From NCBI GenBank assembly GCA_963662175.1, contig OY759221.1, positions 21,067,027 through 21,131,026 on the forward strand: a stretch of 64,000 nucleotides of DNA, in the 5' to 3' direction. Shown here one piece after another: positions 1-13,300 of the stretch. Within the stretch, counting starts at the first letter, position 1. Every line of letters begins with the position of its first letter. The DNA comes from Aradus depressus (Eukaryota; Arthropoda; Insecta; Hemiptera; Aradidae). The position numbers and the translations under genes are program-made. The notes under the pieces were generated by a model that saw only the letters and a program-made list of their open reading frames with translations, was not told the DNA's origin and ran no database searches.

Positions 1-141
1 CTACATTTCTCCCATTTTCTGGTTTTTAAAACCTAGCAATAACCGACGTTTTTGGAAGTATTCCCTTTCAGTTTCTATAATTTATCTGTTATTTATGTTC
101 ATATTTTTTCATGTAAATTATTATCTTCTTATTTATTGAAA

Positions 142-146
<5 letters not shown>

Positions 147-191
<45 letters not shown>
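147..191. repeat. (AT)n microsatellite
   Basis: Uninterrupted TA dinucleotide run of about 45 bases. Confidence 0.95.
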
Positions 192-195
<4 letters not shown>

Positions 196-231
196 AATAC
201 ATAAACTGTTCTGTTGGCTTGATATTTAAAT

Positions 232-350
232 ACTATCAGTTATTTCACAGGTTGCAAAATAAAAATGTAGTCTCAACTCCCACAGATTTAAATACTTTTG
301 CTACCCGGCTTTCGAGGTTGCCCTCTTCATCAGGCAGTCTGATAAAAAAC
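232..350 (-). repeat. Family A ribozyme-like repeat, single copy
   Basis: Reverse-strand copy of the repeat ending TCTGTGGGAG. Its core reads CTGATGA, hairpin GAGG-GCAA-CCTC, GAAA, then GCCGGGTAGC. The GCAA loop replaces the GAAA loop of the copy at 885-916, so a GNRA tetraloop is kept. It adjoins a 5'-truncated SINE on its right. Confidence 0.55.
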
Positions 351-505
351 AAAACAATTCAAAATACATAGTTTAAAATGTTTTTTTTAATGGTTCAATA
401 TCCGGCCGAGGCCCTTTGTTTATTTTATTTGTGAGGTAAAATAAACTTAAGCACGCCGTCCTTCGGATGTTAAGCGATGGTCCCGAGCCTGTACGATGTC
501 AGGTA

Positions 506-1014
506 TTTTTTTTTTTCACAGGATGTCAAATATAAGATAGTCTGACCTCTCACAGATTTTTATTGGTAGTAATAGCTAGCCGGCTTTCGAGGTTTCCCTC
601 ATCATCAGGCAGTCTGATAAAAAATTAAAAATTTTGAATAGAAGTAAATAATATAATAAAAATAATTAAATAACAATCTAAAACATTAACTATTTAAAAT
701 TTCATGGATGGGGGCAGACGAGTTATCCCTGTCCACCATCAGTTGTGACTCAGATGGTGGACAGGGATAACTCGTCTGTCCCCATCCATGAAATTTTAAA
801 TTGTTAATGTTTTAGATTGTTATTTATTTATTTTTATTATATTATTTACTTCTATTCAAAATTTTTAATTTTTTATCAGACTGCCTGATGATGAGGGAAA
901 CCTCGAAAGCCGGCTAGCTATTACTACCAATAAAAATCTGTGAGAGGTCAGACTATCTTATATTTGACATCCTTGAAATAATCACTTCTCACTACATCAG
1001 CCATCTTCATATTA
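506..1014. mobile_element. Foldback insertion made of two inverted family A units
   Basis: Arms 521-740 and 753-972 are near-perfect reverse complements of 220 bases each with a 12-base spacer; only a handful of mismatches are seen. Each arm carries the family A ribozyme-like core. The element is flanked by the 10-base duplication ATGTCAGGTA and sits inside a SINE, so it is younger than that SINE copy. The tail after 972 (AATCACTTCTCACTACATCA) recurs at 11430-11465. Confidence 0.8.
885..919 (+). ncRNA. Hammerhead-ribozyme-like core, family A
   Basis: CTGATGA (885-891), hairpin GAGG-GAAA-CCTC (893-904), GAAA (905-908), then the palindrome AGCCGGCT (908-915) and A916 where cleavage would fall. 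The flanking stem I is only GC/GC plus a distal CAGA/TCTG pairing. The mirror copy is at about 574-608 (-). Confidence 0.45.
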
Positions 1015-1224
1015 ATGTCAGGTACTCGTTAAAGACCCCTGCCCTAGGTGAATAAAAATTCAGTGTAGGCAAAATTTAGGACTCCCATTGTACAGTCGGG
1101 CTCATGTCCACCAGAGTGAAGAGCGCTCTGGTAGTAGGCGATATGACCTCGTAGTTAAAGCCCGGGCATGAGTCATGGTAACTAACTATAACAAATGTTA
1201 ACATAAAGACAAATAAATTATAGA

Positions 1225-1325
1225 ATCTAATGATGCGAGAGCTTCCCGAAACTTCTTCAATCGCTAGGTTTTAAAACCCAAAAAATAAATGGGAGAAATG
1301 TAACTGTGATGAATATATTATATAT
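1225..1325 (+). repeat. Family C repeat copy
   Basis: TAATGATGCGAGAGCTTCCC followed by GAAAC and CTAGGTTTTAAAACCC, AAATGGGAGAAATG. The reverse-strand partner is at 1-60, so the first 1.3 kb is bracketed by inverted family C ends. Confidence 0.55.
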
Positions 1326-1396
1326 AAATTCAGAATCTCAATATACTTTCCAAAAATTATTATTTTCTATATTTTATTAAAATTGTTTGTCATTAG

Positions 1397-4300
1397 GATT
1401 ACTTAGTTCGTGGAAAAACTCAAGATAACGATGAATCATATTATTTCAATGCTATGAAATTTTTCATGGAGTTTAATCGTAAATATAATTTTCAAGTCAA
1501 ATTTGTCAGGTTAGTAAATTATTGAAATTAAGTAGATATTAAAATTTTAAATTGTTATATTATGATATGTACTGTTTTTGTTTAATTTCAGTGAAACAGT
1601 GTCTGTGGAAACATTTCATTTTGTTCAAAAGTACTTGGAAACGTGGCATGAAATGATGATTACTGATAAAAAGAAGATTCCTCTTTGGTCAACAAGGATG
1701 CACATTGCACTTAAAGCTTATAAAGTACGGTGATTTTGTGATAGTTTAGTGCAGAGTTGGGCAAAATTGTATCAAGGAATATTTATTTACTTCTAAATTT
1801 TTTTAATAGTAAAAGGTTGTTGATAAACACCAATTGGCCTTATGGTCTCCCAAATATTTTTTATTTTTTACACATCTGCTATCGTTTCACCCATTCGGGC
1901 ATTTTTAAAAATTAATTTTTCTGTGTCTAAATACTTATTTTATATGTCAATCTTAATATCCAACTTACAATCCATATTATTGTGTTATTGATAAAACTAG
2001 GTGTGTTTATGAACACAATTACTCAATCATTTAAAATGAACGTATCGACACGAAGTTTTATACAGGGTGTCCAAGCATGGAGGCAAACAACTTTGAGATC
2101 TTAAAGGAAATTTAATTTTGAACAAAAAATTTCCTATTAACATTACAAAGAATTAGATATTTTTATGAAAATATAAATTTTGAAAGTGAACTTCTTACAA
2201 AATAGGAATGAAAACTTAATATTTGACTCCGACTCAAAACAAAACTCATAATACATTAACAGTAATAATTTTGTTTCTTAATAATGTTTATATAGTAGTC
2301 CTCAATTCATTGTAAACACTGTATGGATTATGAGACATGTCATTTACTTTTACCTTCTTTTTTCACTAAAACCATAATATTGCTACACAAGTATAAGGGT
2401 CATGTAATATAATGTCTTATCGTTTGAAAGCTTATTAAATGCACAAGTTTTATAAATAAAAATTAAGATATACAATATGGACGGTATGTTTATAGGAATT
2501 TTTTTGTTCAAAACTAAATTTCCTTTAAGACCTCAAAGTTTTTTACCTCCATGCTGGGACACCCTGTATGTGTATCCAGAATCCTATAAAGACGACATCT
2601 ATTAATTTTCCGCGGAATCGACCGAAGAAAAAAAGAAAAGAATATCAGAGAAGGGGGGCTCAACTCAGAAACTCTATTAATTGCAGATGTAATGAAATTT
2701 TTTACAAAAAATTTTTAATGAGGATTTAGGAGCCTCTATATAAGTTAACTTTGAGTATTAGCCCAAACGACCGATTTTGGAGGGGCTGCGAAAAGTTAAT
2801 TGATTAATTCGTTCTGGGGAAGTGCATTGCCGGTGATTTACCGACGACTCTTTTATTAGTGAACTCTTCAATGGAAGTGTCTTAGAGGGCTTTCCTTAAG
2901 ACAATTGAAGTTTTGTGAACAATCAAATCTTTAAGTTTTATACTTAGTAAACATACCATAATTCAGATCTGAACAAAAAATTTAAAAGTCTAAGTAATTT
3001 TAACGATATATTATTACTATTGACATTTACTCTATGAATTGTTATTTTTTCCTGCAGGAATTATTACTAAATATTATTGCTATGGATGGAAGTCCGGATT
3101 CATCCGTTCGAGAGTCATCTAAAGTGATCAAAAGTAACGTATTCTATGTTATTGAGTATCGAGAAATGCTTTTGATACTTGTCAACACTTTCAAGAAAAA
3201 TAAATATTCTCAGTGAGTTTATTTTGTTATATAATATACATTTTTGAGTTGTGTAATGAGATTTTGATTTTACAATAATATATTTTTCTGCAGTTACTTT
3301 TCTTCTATTTATTTTTTGGGAGTTTTATAGTAACCTAGCAGATATAGACGTTGCGGGAAGAACTCTCATCTTAGTTGCATCAAGTATATTTGGAAATATA
3401 TTTTTGATGATATTTACGTAAAAATGGTTTTTATTGTTTAATATTCAATATATTATTTTGTTGAGCCCTTCGGATATTTATGTAAAAATGGTTTTTATTG
3501 TTTAATATTCAATATATTATTTTGTTGAGCCCTTCGGATATTTATGTAAAAATGGTTTTTATTGTTTAATATTCAATATATTATTTTGTTGAGCCCTTCG
3601 GGTATTTATACTTTTTAATGTTAATTTATTTGTATTTTACTTCAAATTTCAAATATATATTGTTGAATTCATATTTGATAAACACTACAGTCTAAACGGT
3701 CATCTTTCCTTACCTAAGAAAATTCTTTGAATCTATGTTTCACAATTATTTTTTTTTTAATACGTTAAAAATATATTTTTATCTACTCTTATTTATTTAT
3801 ATTATATTAGAAATGTGTCCAACTGACATAAAAATACGAAAGAGAAAATTGTGTGTTATTGATGGAGGTACCGAATATTTGTAAATTCACTAATTTAGCT
3901 CAATAGAATATAACTTGAAGGTGGAGTTGTTCTAGAATAACTAGAAGAACAGTTAGTTATTGTGACTCATACCCGGGCTATAACTACGATGTCATATCGC
4001 CTACTACCAGAACGCTCTTTCGTCACCTGACTCTACTATGGGAGTTCTAAATTTTGCCAACCCAGGTTTATTCACCTAAGTTTTTAAAGAGTATATGACA
4101 TCGCTTAGGCACGGTACAATCGCTTAACGTCCCATCTGAAGGACGGCGTTTTTTTCTCTAGATTTTTTTACCTCCCAGATTAAAAAATTTAAGAGCCTCG
4201 GCCGGATTTCGAACCCGCGATCTCGAGCTCAGTTGACTAGCACGTTACACCTGAGCTATCGGCGCCCTCACTAGAAGGACATGTTTTTAATATATATAAT

Positions 4301-7300
4301 TTTTATTTAAATATTAATTATGTCTGAATAATAAACATTTTTAAAGGGAGTCTTTCGCGAATCGTCTATATTTCCTAGGTTATAAAACATGGAAGAAAAA
4401 TATAAATGCTGAAAAAAATGTTGTAGAATATTTATGTTTTGAAAATTATTTTCTGTTTTATTCTTCAACTTATTTTCAGACAGTACTTAATCGATTTGAT
4501 TGAAACTATACACATATTTTTGAAGCTGTTGGGTCAGTTTTGCCAAAATAAGAAAATAGTTGTTCAAAAGCAGAACAGAAAAGGAACTAAAAAACCGAAG
4601 CAGAGTAAGAATTGGCAATGTTTATATATTATCAATATTATATTTTATATATATTATATTTATATAATATGTGAGGGTTATATTATATTTTTAGTTATTT
4701 ATTTTTAATGTCAGTGTGTCACAGTTCCGGGATGGGACAGTTTGAAACACCTAAATGAACGTTTTAGAAGGCTATTTTTTTAGCGCTTGTCATATTATCT
4801 TTATAGCATTAAGATAATATATGGATATAAAATATAAATAGAAATATATTGAGAACAAAAAATGTTTAAAATGAAAAAGTACCTTACATTGATTCAGTAA
4901 TCTTTTCACGTCAGATCAATACTAACTGAGAAAACATGAAATCAGTTTTTTTTTTCTCTCCAAAATCCTAAAACCTATGACCTAATAGTCAGATTCAAAA
5001 TACGAAGATTGGTTATATATCACTGCTCAACTATTTTCTTGTCTCTCGTTTCCTTTACCAAAATTGTATCCAAAATATTACATCATAGTTTGGTACACCT
5101 CATATTGCGTAAGATAAATTACTAGACACATATATATATATTTTTAAATAAATATTCCAGAAAAGAAAGATTCCAAGGAAGTGAGTTTGGCTGCGGAACA
5201 ACTCTGGCCTCAATTCCGTCCTGAAGTTGAGAAAGCCATCAACTCTGAGCTGAACAAAGAAGTGATACCATTTGATGCCACCTCTGAGAAAAGTATTGAT
5301 GAGCAAAAGTACGCTATTTATTTATTTAAATGAATATATTTTCGAAATAGTTCTTATTAACATGGCAATGTTCTTGCTTAATAACTTTTTAAAATATGTT
5401 TTACCTCATTCAGAATGTTTGAATTTTTTATTTTAGAGTTGATGCTATAAAAAAGATACAAATTTTACTGAAAAATGGTGATTTTGAAGAGGCTGTTGCT
5501 CTTCTCAGAGCGTCTAGGTATGTTTTAGTTTTTGATTTGCTTATTTTTCTGTGTTATCTTTAATTATTTAAAAAATTTGGAAAATAAATATTTGAAGTTA
5601 TTTCAATATGATCGGATATTTAATTTATTTATTTTTCATTTATCACTTCCTCAGATATACGAAGTATAGGGGAAGTTATGTAATCGGCCAACAATTCAAT
5701 GCGGAGTTTTCAACGGAATTTCATGTTTTCCGACCTCCAGAAACTAAATATGAAAAAAACCATTTCTCTCTCTCTGTAAACACAATAACCCCCCATCGAC
5801 ATGAAATTTTATACGTTTCGTTAGAACACTCTAAGGACGAACCCTATTAATTTTCAGCGGAATCACCCGACGGGGAGGGGGAAATCAGAGGGGGCTCAAC
5901 TCAAAACTCTCCATAACTGCTGATGTAATAAATGTATCGACATGAAATTTTATATTTAAATTCAAAACTTCATCAGAATGACATTTATTAATTTTCCGTG
6001 AATTTGGTCGAAGGGAAGGGGGCAGAGAAGAGGGTTTTAAATATCCTTATAATTGCTGATGTAATTAATGTATCGAAACAAAGTTTATACGAGTATTCGG
6101 AAGCCACAATGTAAGTCAAATATTAAGTTTTAGTCTAAAGGGTCGATTGGGTTTGGAGGGAGAGCGAAAACGTAATTGACTAAATCTTGCTGGGGAAGTA
6201 CATAGCCGGTGATTCACCGACAACGTTTTCTAAAAAGCGTAATAACGTTACACAATAATAAATGACGTCCATTATAAAAAAATAAAGCGAGTGCCTACTT
6301 TTTACATTTTCATTCCACTGTGCAATGTCGCTTTGAAGTGTCTTGATTTTTTTTTAATAATAAGGCTACAAGTATATGTTAAAGAGACTGTAAAGGTATT
6401 TGTTTTTCGATGAAAATTAAATGCACCGTAGCAAAAAGTTGTGCACAATAATTGAAGTGAAGTAGAAAACGTATTATTCACAGTAACAAAATTAATTCAC
6501 ATTTACAAGATTAAATTCAGAGTAATGCATTTAACACAGAGTAATGGGGGGCCATGGTGGCCGTGCGGACTAGAGCGTAGGGCTTTGGTCGCATGGTCTC
6601 ACCATGGTTTGCGGGTTCGAATCCCGTCCGGGAGTGAGTTTTATTTCGTAGATAGAACTCCCTCCCGGGGCCATGGATGTCTTAAATAATTATATATAAC
6701 ACATTGGCATGGCTAATATGCACCGTACATAAAGCAAAAAAAAAAAAAAAAAAAAAAAAAAATTATAACACGATTAAAAAAGCAAACGAATAGTAAAAAA
6801 AAAAAGAAACGATAGAAGGATATATTCACAGTAAATAAATTAGCCTGTTCGTAATTAGATATTTTTGTTATGCTCCCCCTGGGGTTTCTCTATATCAGGA
6901 GAACCTGGACCGTTTCACTAAGAGGACCGACGGAAGGGTCAACATTTTATTTCTTCGGATACATCAACTGATGCATTTTAAGTCTTAGTCTTTAATTTTT
7001 TTTATTGGGCATTCACATTTTTTACCGAGTTTTCTAAAATTTCCTACTGCGCCTTATTAACCTTGTTATTGGATTAACTTACTAAGCAATACATTTTTAG
7101 TTATTAGGTTAAAATTTTATTTACAATGTTGCATTTTACTGTGCATTTATCAATTTGTACTGTGTAATTAACCTTTCTTACTCGGTAAGCTGATTTTTTT
7201 TTACTGTGCGTTTAAATCCTAGCCTTCGTTTTTCAGAGAGGTTTGGCCAGAGAACGACTGCTTCGGTGCATCCAACCTAACACCAGAAGAAGAACTGAAC

Positions 7301-10300
7301 TGTATGAAGGAAGTCTTCGTTGCTGATCTCGATCTGACTGGTAAATATGGTTTTTTGTTTTGGTTCCTTGTTTTCGTTCTTGTGTTTGTCTGTCCACTCA
7401 CTCCAAGATCAAAATCCTCCAACATAGATATTTCGAACTTCGTCTATAAATGAAATACGGTAGGCTAACGACAAAAAATCGTACTAGTTCCTCCATCGGA
7501 AAATCACGAAAATATAATATTAAACAATTAAAACAAAAAATGGGATTTATTGTAGAATACATAGTATATATAAGAAAATAAATAAGGGCTATATGACGTA
7601 ATATCGAAGAAGAAGAAAATAAAGTGCGTACATAATACTCTTTATAATAAAAATACACAATATATTATATCTAGATATATATACTATGTAGGTAATCTGC
7701 TATTTTAAATTTCTTACAATTATATTTTCTTGAACAACTTAAATATTCCTCCCCTCCCTCGTGGACTTCCCTAACGGACAGGGTGTCACAGCCCTAGGTA
7801 ATCTCAGGTAACCTGAGGATTGTATAAATATGATAACCTAACAAACTTTTGTCAATTTTGAACTTTGTGCTGAGGCATAAGCCGAAACTGATACATAATG
7901 TTTATTTTTGTGGAATTAGACAATATGAAAGTTAAACAAGGTCTTTGTTTTCATTTCTTGCATAATTTACGAAATCGGCCGAAGAGAAGGGGGGAATCAC
8001 AAGAGGGCTCAATTTATCTTAATTTTAAATTAAAAAAATGTATATACTTATTATAAATGTATTCATGTATTAGTATTATTATTTTTGTACTCATATATTT
8101 TCAAGTATTTATTTATTAATTTCAGTTAGTTATTATGACTCATGCCCGGGCTCTAACTACGAGGTCATATCGCCCACTACCAGAGCGCTCCTTTGTCAGT
8201 TTGGTGGACATGAGCCCGACTCTACTGTGGGAGCCCTAAATTTTGCCTACCATTAATTTTTATTCACCTAGGGTAGGAGTCTTTAACGAGTACCTGACAT
8301 CGTACAGGTTCGGGACCATCGCTTAACGTCCCATGCGAAGGACAGCGTGCTTAAGTTTATTTTACCTCCCAGATAAAATAAACTAAGGGCCTCGGCCGGG
8401 TTCCAAACCCACAACCTTGAGCTCAGAAGGCAAGCACGCATACCACTGAGCTACCGGCGCTCTCCTTTATTAATTTCATTTTATATTTTTAATAGTATTG
8501 TTATTACTATACTATTAAATGTTAATACATATGTGTGTCAGACCTAAGTAGTTATAAATCTGATTTATAAGCTATCTTAATGTATACATCCTATTACCAT
8601 GTTATGGTTTAACGGAAATAAAATTATTATTATTATTTAAAAACAATAACTACCGATGTAATGAATTTATCGACACGAAATTTAGTATGAGGATTCAGAA
8701 CGCCCCTGCACAGGTTATCTATTGAATAAAATGGTCAATTAGAGTTAGAAGGAGAGCGCAAAATTCGTTTTATTATTAGGTTTGAGGAAGGACGAGTTTG
8801 TACTATTGCTACTTCGAACACAAAAGATCGCTCGGATAGTAAGCGAAATGACCTCGTAGTTATGCCCTGGTGTGTCACAATAACTAACAAACTAATGGAT
8901 AAGTTGCGAGTTTGCTTATCTTCAACCAACTCTGTAACATCAATAGGTGCAAGCTATCTTTGATAATAATTTCATTTAAATTACCCAGTAAAATGTCTGT
9001 CTCTTATTAATGGGCTGAAGATGAGCTTCACGCTCGAAACGTACCCATAAAATCAATTTAAATAAATAATCATGTATCCTAAATTTGTTAAAGCTGTGAT
9101 ATAAGGAAGATTCAAGAACACTTAAACATTTAATTTAATATTTATTATATAACTTGGAAAATATCATACAGTACATTTATGTATTTACACATTACATTTA
9201 TATAGAAAAAATTTCTGAAGAACAATTTTACAGACATACTTTATTTATAATATATATTTACATTTGGCACCTTTTAATTTTCTATATACACATATTACAC
9301 TCAAAAAATAAAATAAAGAACGTTTTAATATATATTTATTTATCAATAATAATTTTTGTTTTAAAGTAGAGTACATAGCACCAATCCTTATCGATCAAAC
9401 TGATTGCGTTGCTTAAAGAGACTACTACTCTTTCCAATAATATTTCTTCTAGTCGAGAAGTACTCTATATGATTTTATCCAACTAATTGTTTTTTGAACA
9501 GAGAGTAAATGCTTACTCAACAACTCACACATTTAGATTGGTGCCAGGTACTGTACTATAACTATTACTATAAGTTATTTTATGGCCTTTGGAAATTATC
9601 GTTTTATATATGCACCTGATGTAAAAAAAAAAGTATATATCATAATTATAATTAAGTAATTAAAGGTGGAAATAAAAATAAATTATTGTCGAAATATTAA
9701 CTATTTTATATAAATTATATTTTATTTTGTTTGACTTAAAATTAATATACCTAAGAAGTAAAATTTATTTTCCAACTTATACTTAAATATTAGACAATAA
9801 AATTACAAATAAATGTAATTCACATTAAATTTTATAACTACTTTTGTTATTAGCATTTTTGCCATTTTGTGGGAATATATTTAATTTAATTTATTTAGGA
9901 AATAAATTGTAGAACTGTTTAGTTTTTATAGTATTTAATCATGAATTACAGATATGAGTCTTGTAACAATTTGTTTTATTTTCTAAATGACATATTGATA
10001 ATTTGTTCCTTAAGGCGCAATTCCACTGAGGCAAAACTGAACGACAAGAGGCATGCTACATGTTTTCTAGTGTTGTCTGTTTCTAGGTGTGCGACTATGT
10101 GCCACAAATTTTAACAATGTCGCATGCGGACTTTTTCTCTCCGCATCGCATGAGCTTTCTCGTCTGTGCTTGTAGCATGCTTCTAAACGATTCAAACATC
10201 AAAACAAACTCCGGTGAATTATGGTAATCTTCAATAACAAGGTAGTTTTTTTTCAATATTCCACTCGCATGTCGCATCATGTTGCAAGCCGAACTAATCC

Positions 10301-13300
10301 GCTGACTGTTGGATAACGGCGACATTGTTCGACACTTTGAAACATGTCGAGAGGTGACTCATGCGTCCCGGGAACTACAATCAACATGTAGCATGTGGCA
10401 AAGATAGTTGCTTCTTGTCGCTTCGTGTTCCTTCCATTGAAAGACTGATGCTACCTCAATGGAATTGGGCCTTTAAATTCTGTCCGCTAGTGTGAGACTT
10501 AAAGTATAGATACGTTCATTCTATCAGGAGCTATTTTGTTAACAGACAAACATTCGTTAATTTTTGGAACATGAAATCACACTTTACCTATACCAGGTAT
10601 AGCTGGGCAAGTGACATAAATAATCTATTATTATTATTATTGTGATTCTGAACGTTATCCTATTATGAAAATATCACTTTAAAACAGTTATTTTTATTTT
10701 ACATTATATTATAATTGTATTAGTTATATTTTAAAGAAGATCCCCAAATGGAGTTACTACACATTGACATCTGGCTCATCGTCTAAACTTAGTCTGACCT
10801 CTCACAGATTTTATTATTATATGGTAGCCGACTTTCGAGGTTTCCCATCAGGCAATTCACCCGAAAACCCATTATTTACTTTAAAAGTTATACAATTCCA
10901 ATTTTTGCTATTATAAAGCGAGTGAACATTTGAGGGAGGGCTCGGCCTCGTTATTGTACAATATCCAAAAAATTAGGAAACTGGAATATATTATTGAAGG
11001 TATACAGAGATAAAATTGGAAAGACAGAAATGAAAGTCCCCCCTCAATTCCATATATGGAATAAGTGGTCGGCTCTCACTCACTCCGTACTGCCAATAGT
11101 GGCATATGGGTAACAGGAATAACATATCCATGAAATATATTGTTAATTTTTGAGTATAATTTATAATTTATTATACAGTTTCTTTATTATGTATCCAAGC
11201 CGTTTATTATGTATCCCCTTATTCTATGTTACTTATTTATTTATATTTATTCATTTTAGCGCATATAGCCAATCTTTTTATGTTTTAACATTTAGAATTT
11301 TATAAATTTTTACTAAATTATGTTTTTTTTTTGTAGACAGCCTGATGATGAAACCAATCACGAAAGCCGGTTAGCATAATAATAATAATATCTGTGAGGG
11401 GTCATACTACATTTTTGTTTAACAACTTGAAATAGTCACTTTACACTACGTCAGCCATCTTCACATTAAACTTCATACCTTCAATAGGAAATTCGAGGTT
11501 GTGTTGTCTATGAAAGTAAAATCAGAATTTGGCCAACGTTTCGAAAACTGTTTATTTTCTACTTCCAGGTCCTGTAATTATGACTAGAGTGGGTGTGTAT
11601 GAACTGCTCACTATGAGACTCAGACACCAACATACACAACACTCCTCATAACAAGGCCTTGAAGAAGGAAATACATATTTTCCGAAACTGGCCTTCCTTA
11701 TACGATAAAACCTCGATTTCCCTCAACATTGTAACAATACTATCGATTCTATCAAACATTTTTCTTACTTTCCTATCGTATTATAATAATCTAGAATTAT
11801 TAATAATGGGCATGATTGTCTTCCCGATTATTATCCTGTTATTAATCGATAATTTGACATATTCCTCTACGGTATATATATATATATATATTTGTTTTAC
11901 TACCATAATATTTAAAGGCGTTTATTATATACACATAAAAAATTACCATTACTTTGCTATGGTGGAGGAAGGATGTTCTTGATTTGAGGCCAGTTATAAC
12001 TTCAATGGATAAAGATGGTTGATAAACAACGCTTTCTTAGCCTTAAGGTCTCCCAAATATATTTACTTTCTATACTTCGGTTAGTGTTTCGCCCATTCGG
12101 ACATTATCAATTATCAGAACTTATTTTTTCCTGTCTAAATACTTATGTCAATCATAATATCCAATATACAATTTATATTTTTGTCTTATGATAGAAATAA
12201 TTTCCTGGATAAAAAGTATTCATCCTATGACCATTGATAAAATCTATTTACTAATTACATTTTACTTGAATTTATGGCCATTTTTTGTTAAAAATCACAA
12301 AAAAAAACAAAATAAATTTAACAAAAATGGCCTCAAAATTTTAAGTAAAATGCAATGTAATTAATAAATAGATTTTGGTATGTATATATTAACATAGCAT
12401 CACTTCTCCCATGTATTTGTTTAATTTTTTTTTTTTTTTTTTGCCTCAAAAAATGTATTATAGACCCAGATGATGGGAGCGTTTTCCGAAACGTTTGTAA
12501 TTTTTATTCTTTAAGGAGAAAAAACTAATAAAATAAAACAATAAATGGGAGAAGTGATACTGTGATAATATATTATATATAAAAATTTATTTACATTACA
12601 TTTTTTAAACTTGAATTTGATGCCATTTTGTGAAATTTTGTTTGCCGTTTTTGTGATTTTTTAACAAAAATGACTTTAAATTCAAGTAAAATGTAGTTAA
12701 TAAATAGAATTTGTCAATGGTCACACAGGGGGGATACTTTTTATCATAAAACAAAATTGTAAATTGTATATAGGATAATATGACTGACATAAGTATTTAG
12801 ACACGAAAAAATAAGTTTTCATAATGATATATATTTGGGAGACCTTAAGGCCAAGAAAGTGTTGCTTGTCAACCATCTTTATCCATTTTTTTTTCTTTAC
12901 AAACTGAACTTTCATTACTTTCTTTTTTATTTTAAAGTCTTATTGAAAATTGTTTTTATACTTTTTCATCTCATATCTCATGAGAAAGTAAGGGTCACCA
13001 AAGTTCACTAGATATATTTGAAATTTCAATGTCCATTTCACTATTTTTATGATGATAATGTTGATTTCTTTTTATTCGGGAATAATTGAGTATCATACAT
13101 GTAGAGACAAGAGCTATTGGGAGCAACAGAAGAATAAACAGACCTGGATGCGAAGTGGGAGTTTGCGACGAAAATGCATTTACTATACCACCTTCCTCAC
13201 TGAACCACATTTCATTTGATGAATTATCAAATTCTTGAGTATTATTCATTATTACACTATTATTTTCTGTTTTGTTATTACTAATAATTGTTATTATGGA

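Larger units (their letters stand above)
399..1190 (+). repeat. tRNA-derived SINE (340-bp family), split by a foldback insertion
   Basis: The SINE body runs from 399 to 505, is interrupted by the insertion at 506-1014, and resumes at 1015 to about 1190 (ending in CATGAGTCAT). The tRNA-like head is missing. ATGTCAGGTA is present at 496-505 and again at 1015-1024, the target duplication of the inserted element. Confidence 0.85.

Noticed and set aside
6546..6640. tRNA gene at the poly-A SINE head
   Set aside because: Box B is good but the stems do not pair as a tRNA and a body plus 27-base A tail follow.
10095..10325. 76-residue protein in the Harbinger-like MITE
   Set aside because: No DDE or MADF motif; element is too short to be autonomous.
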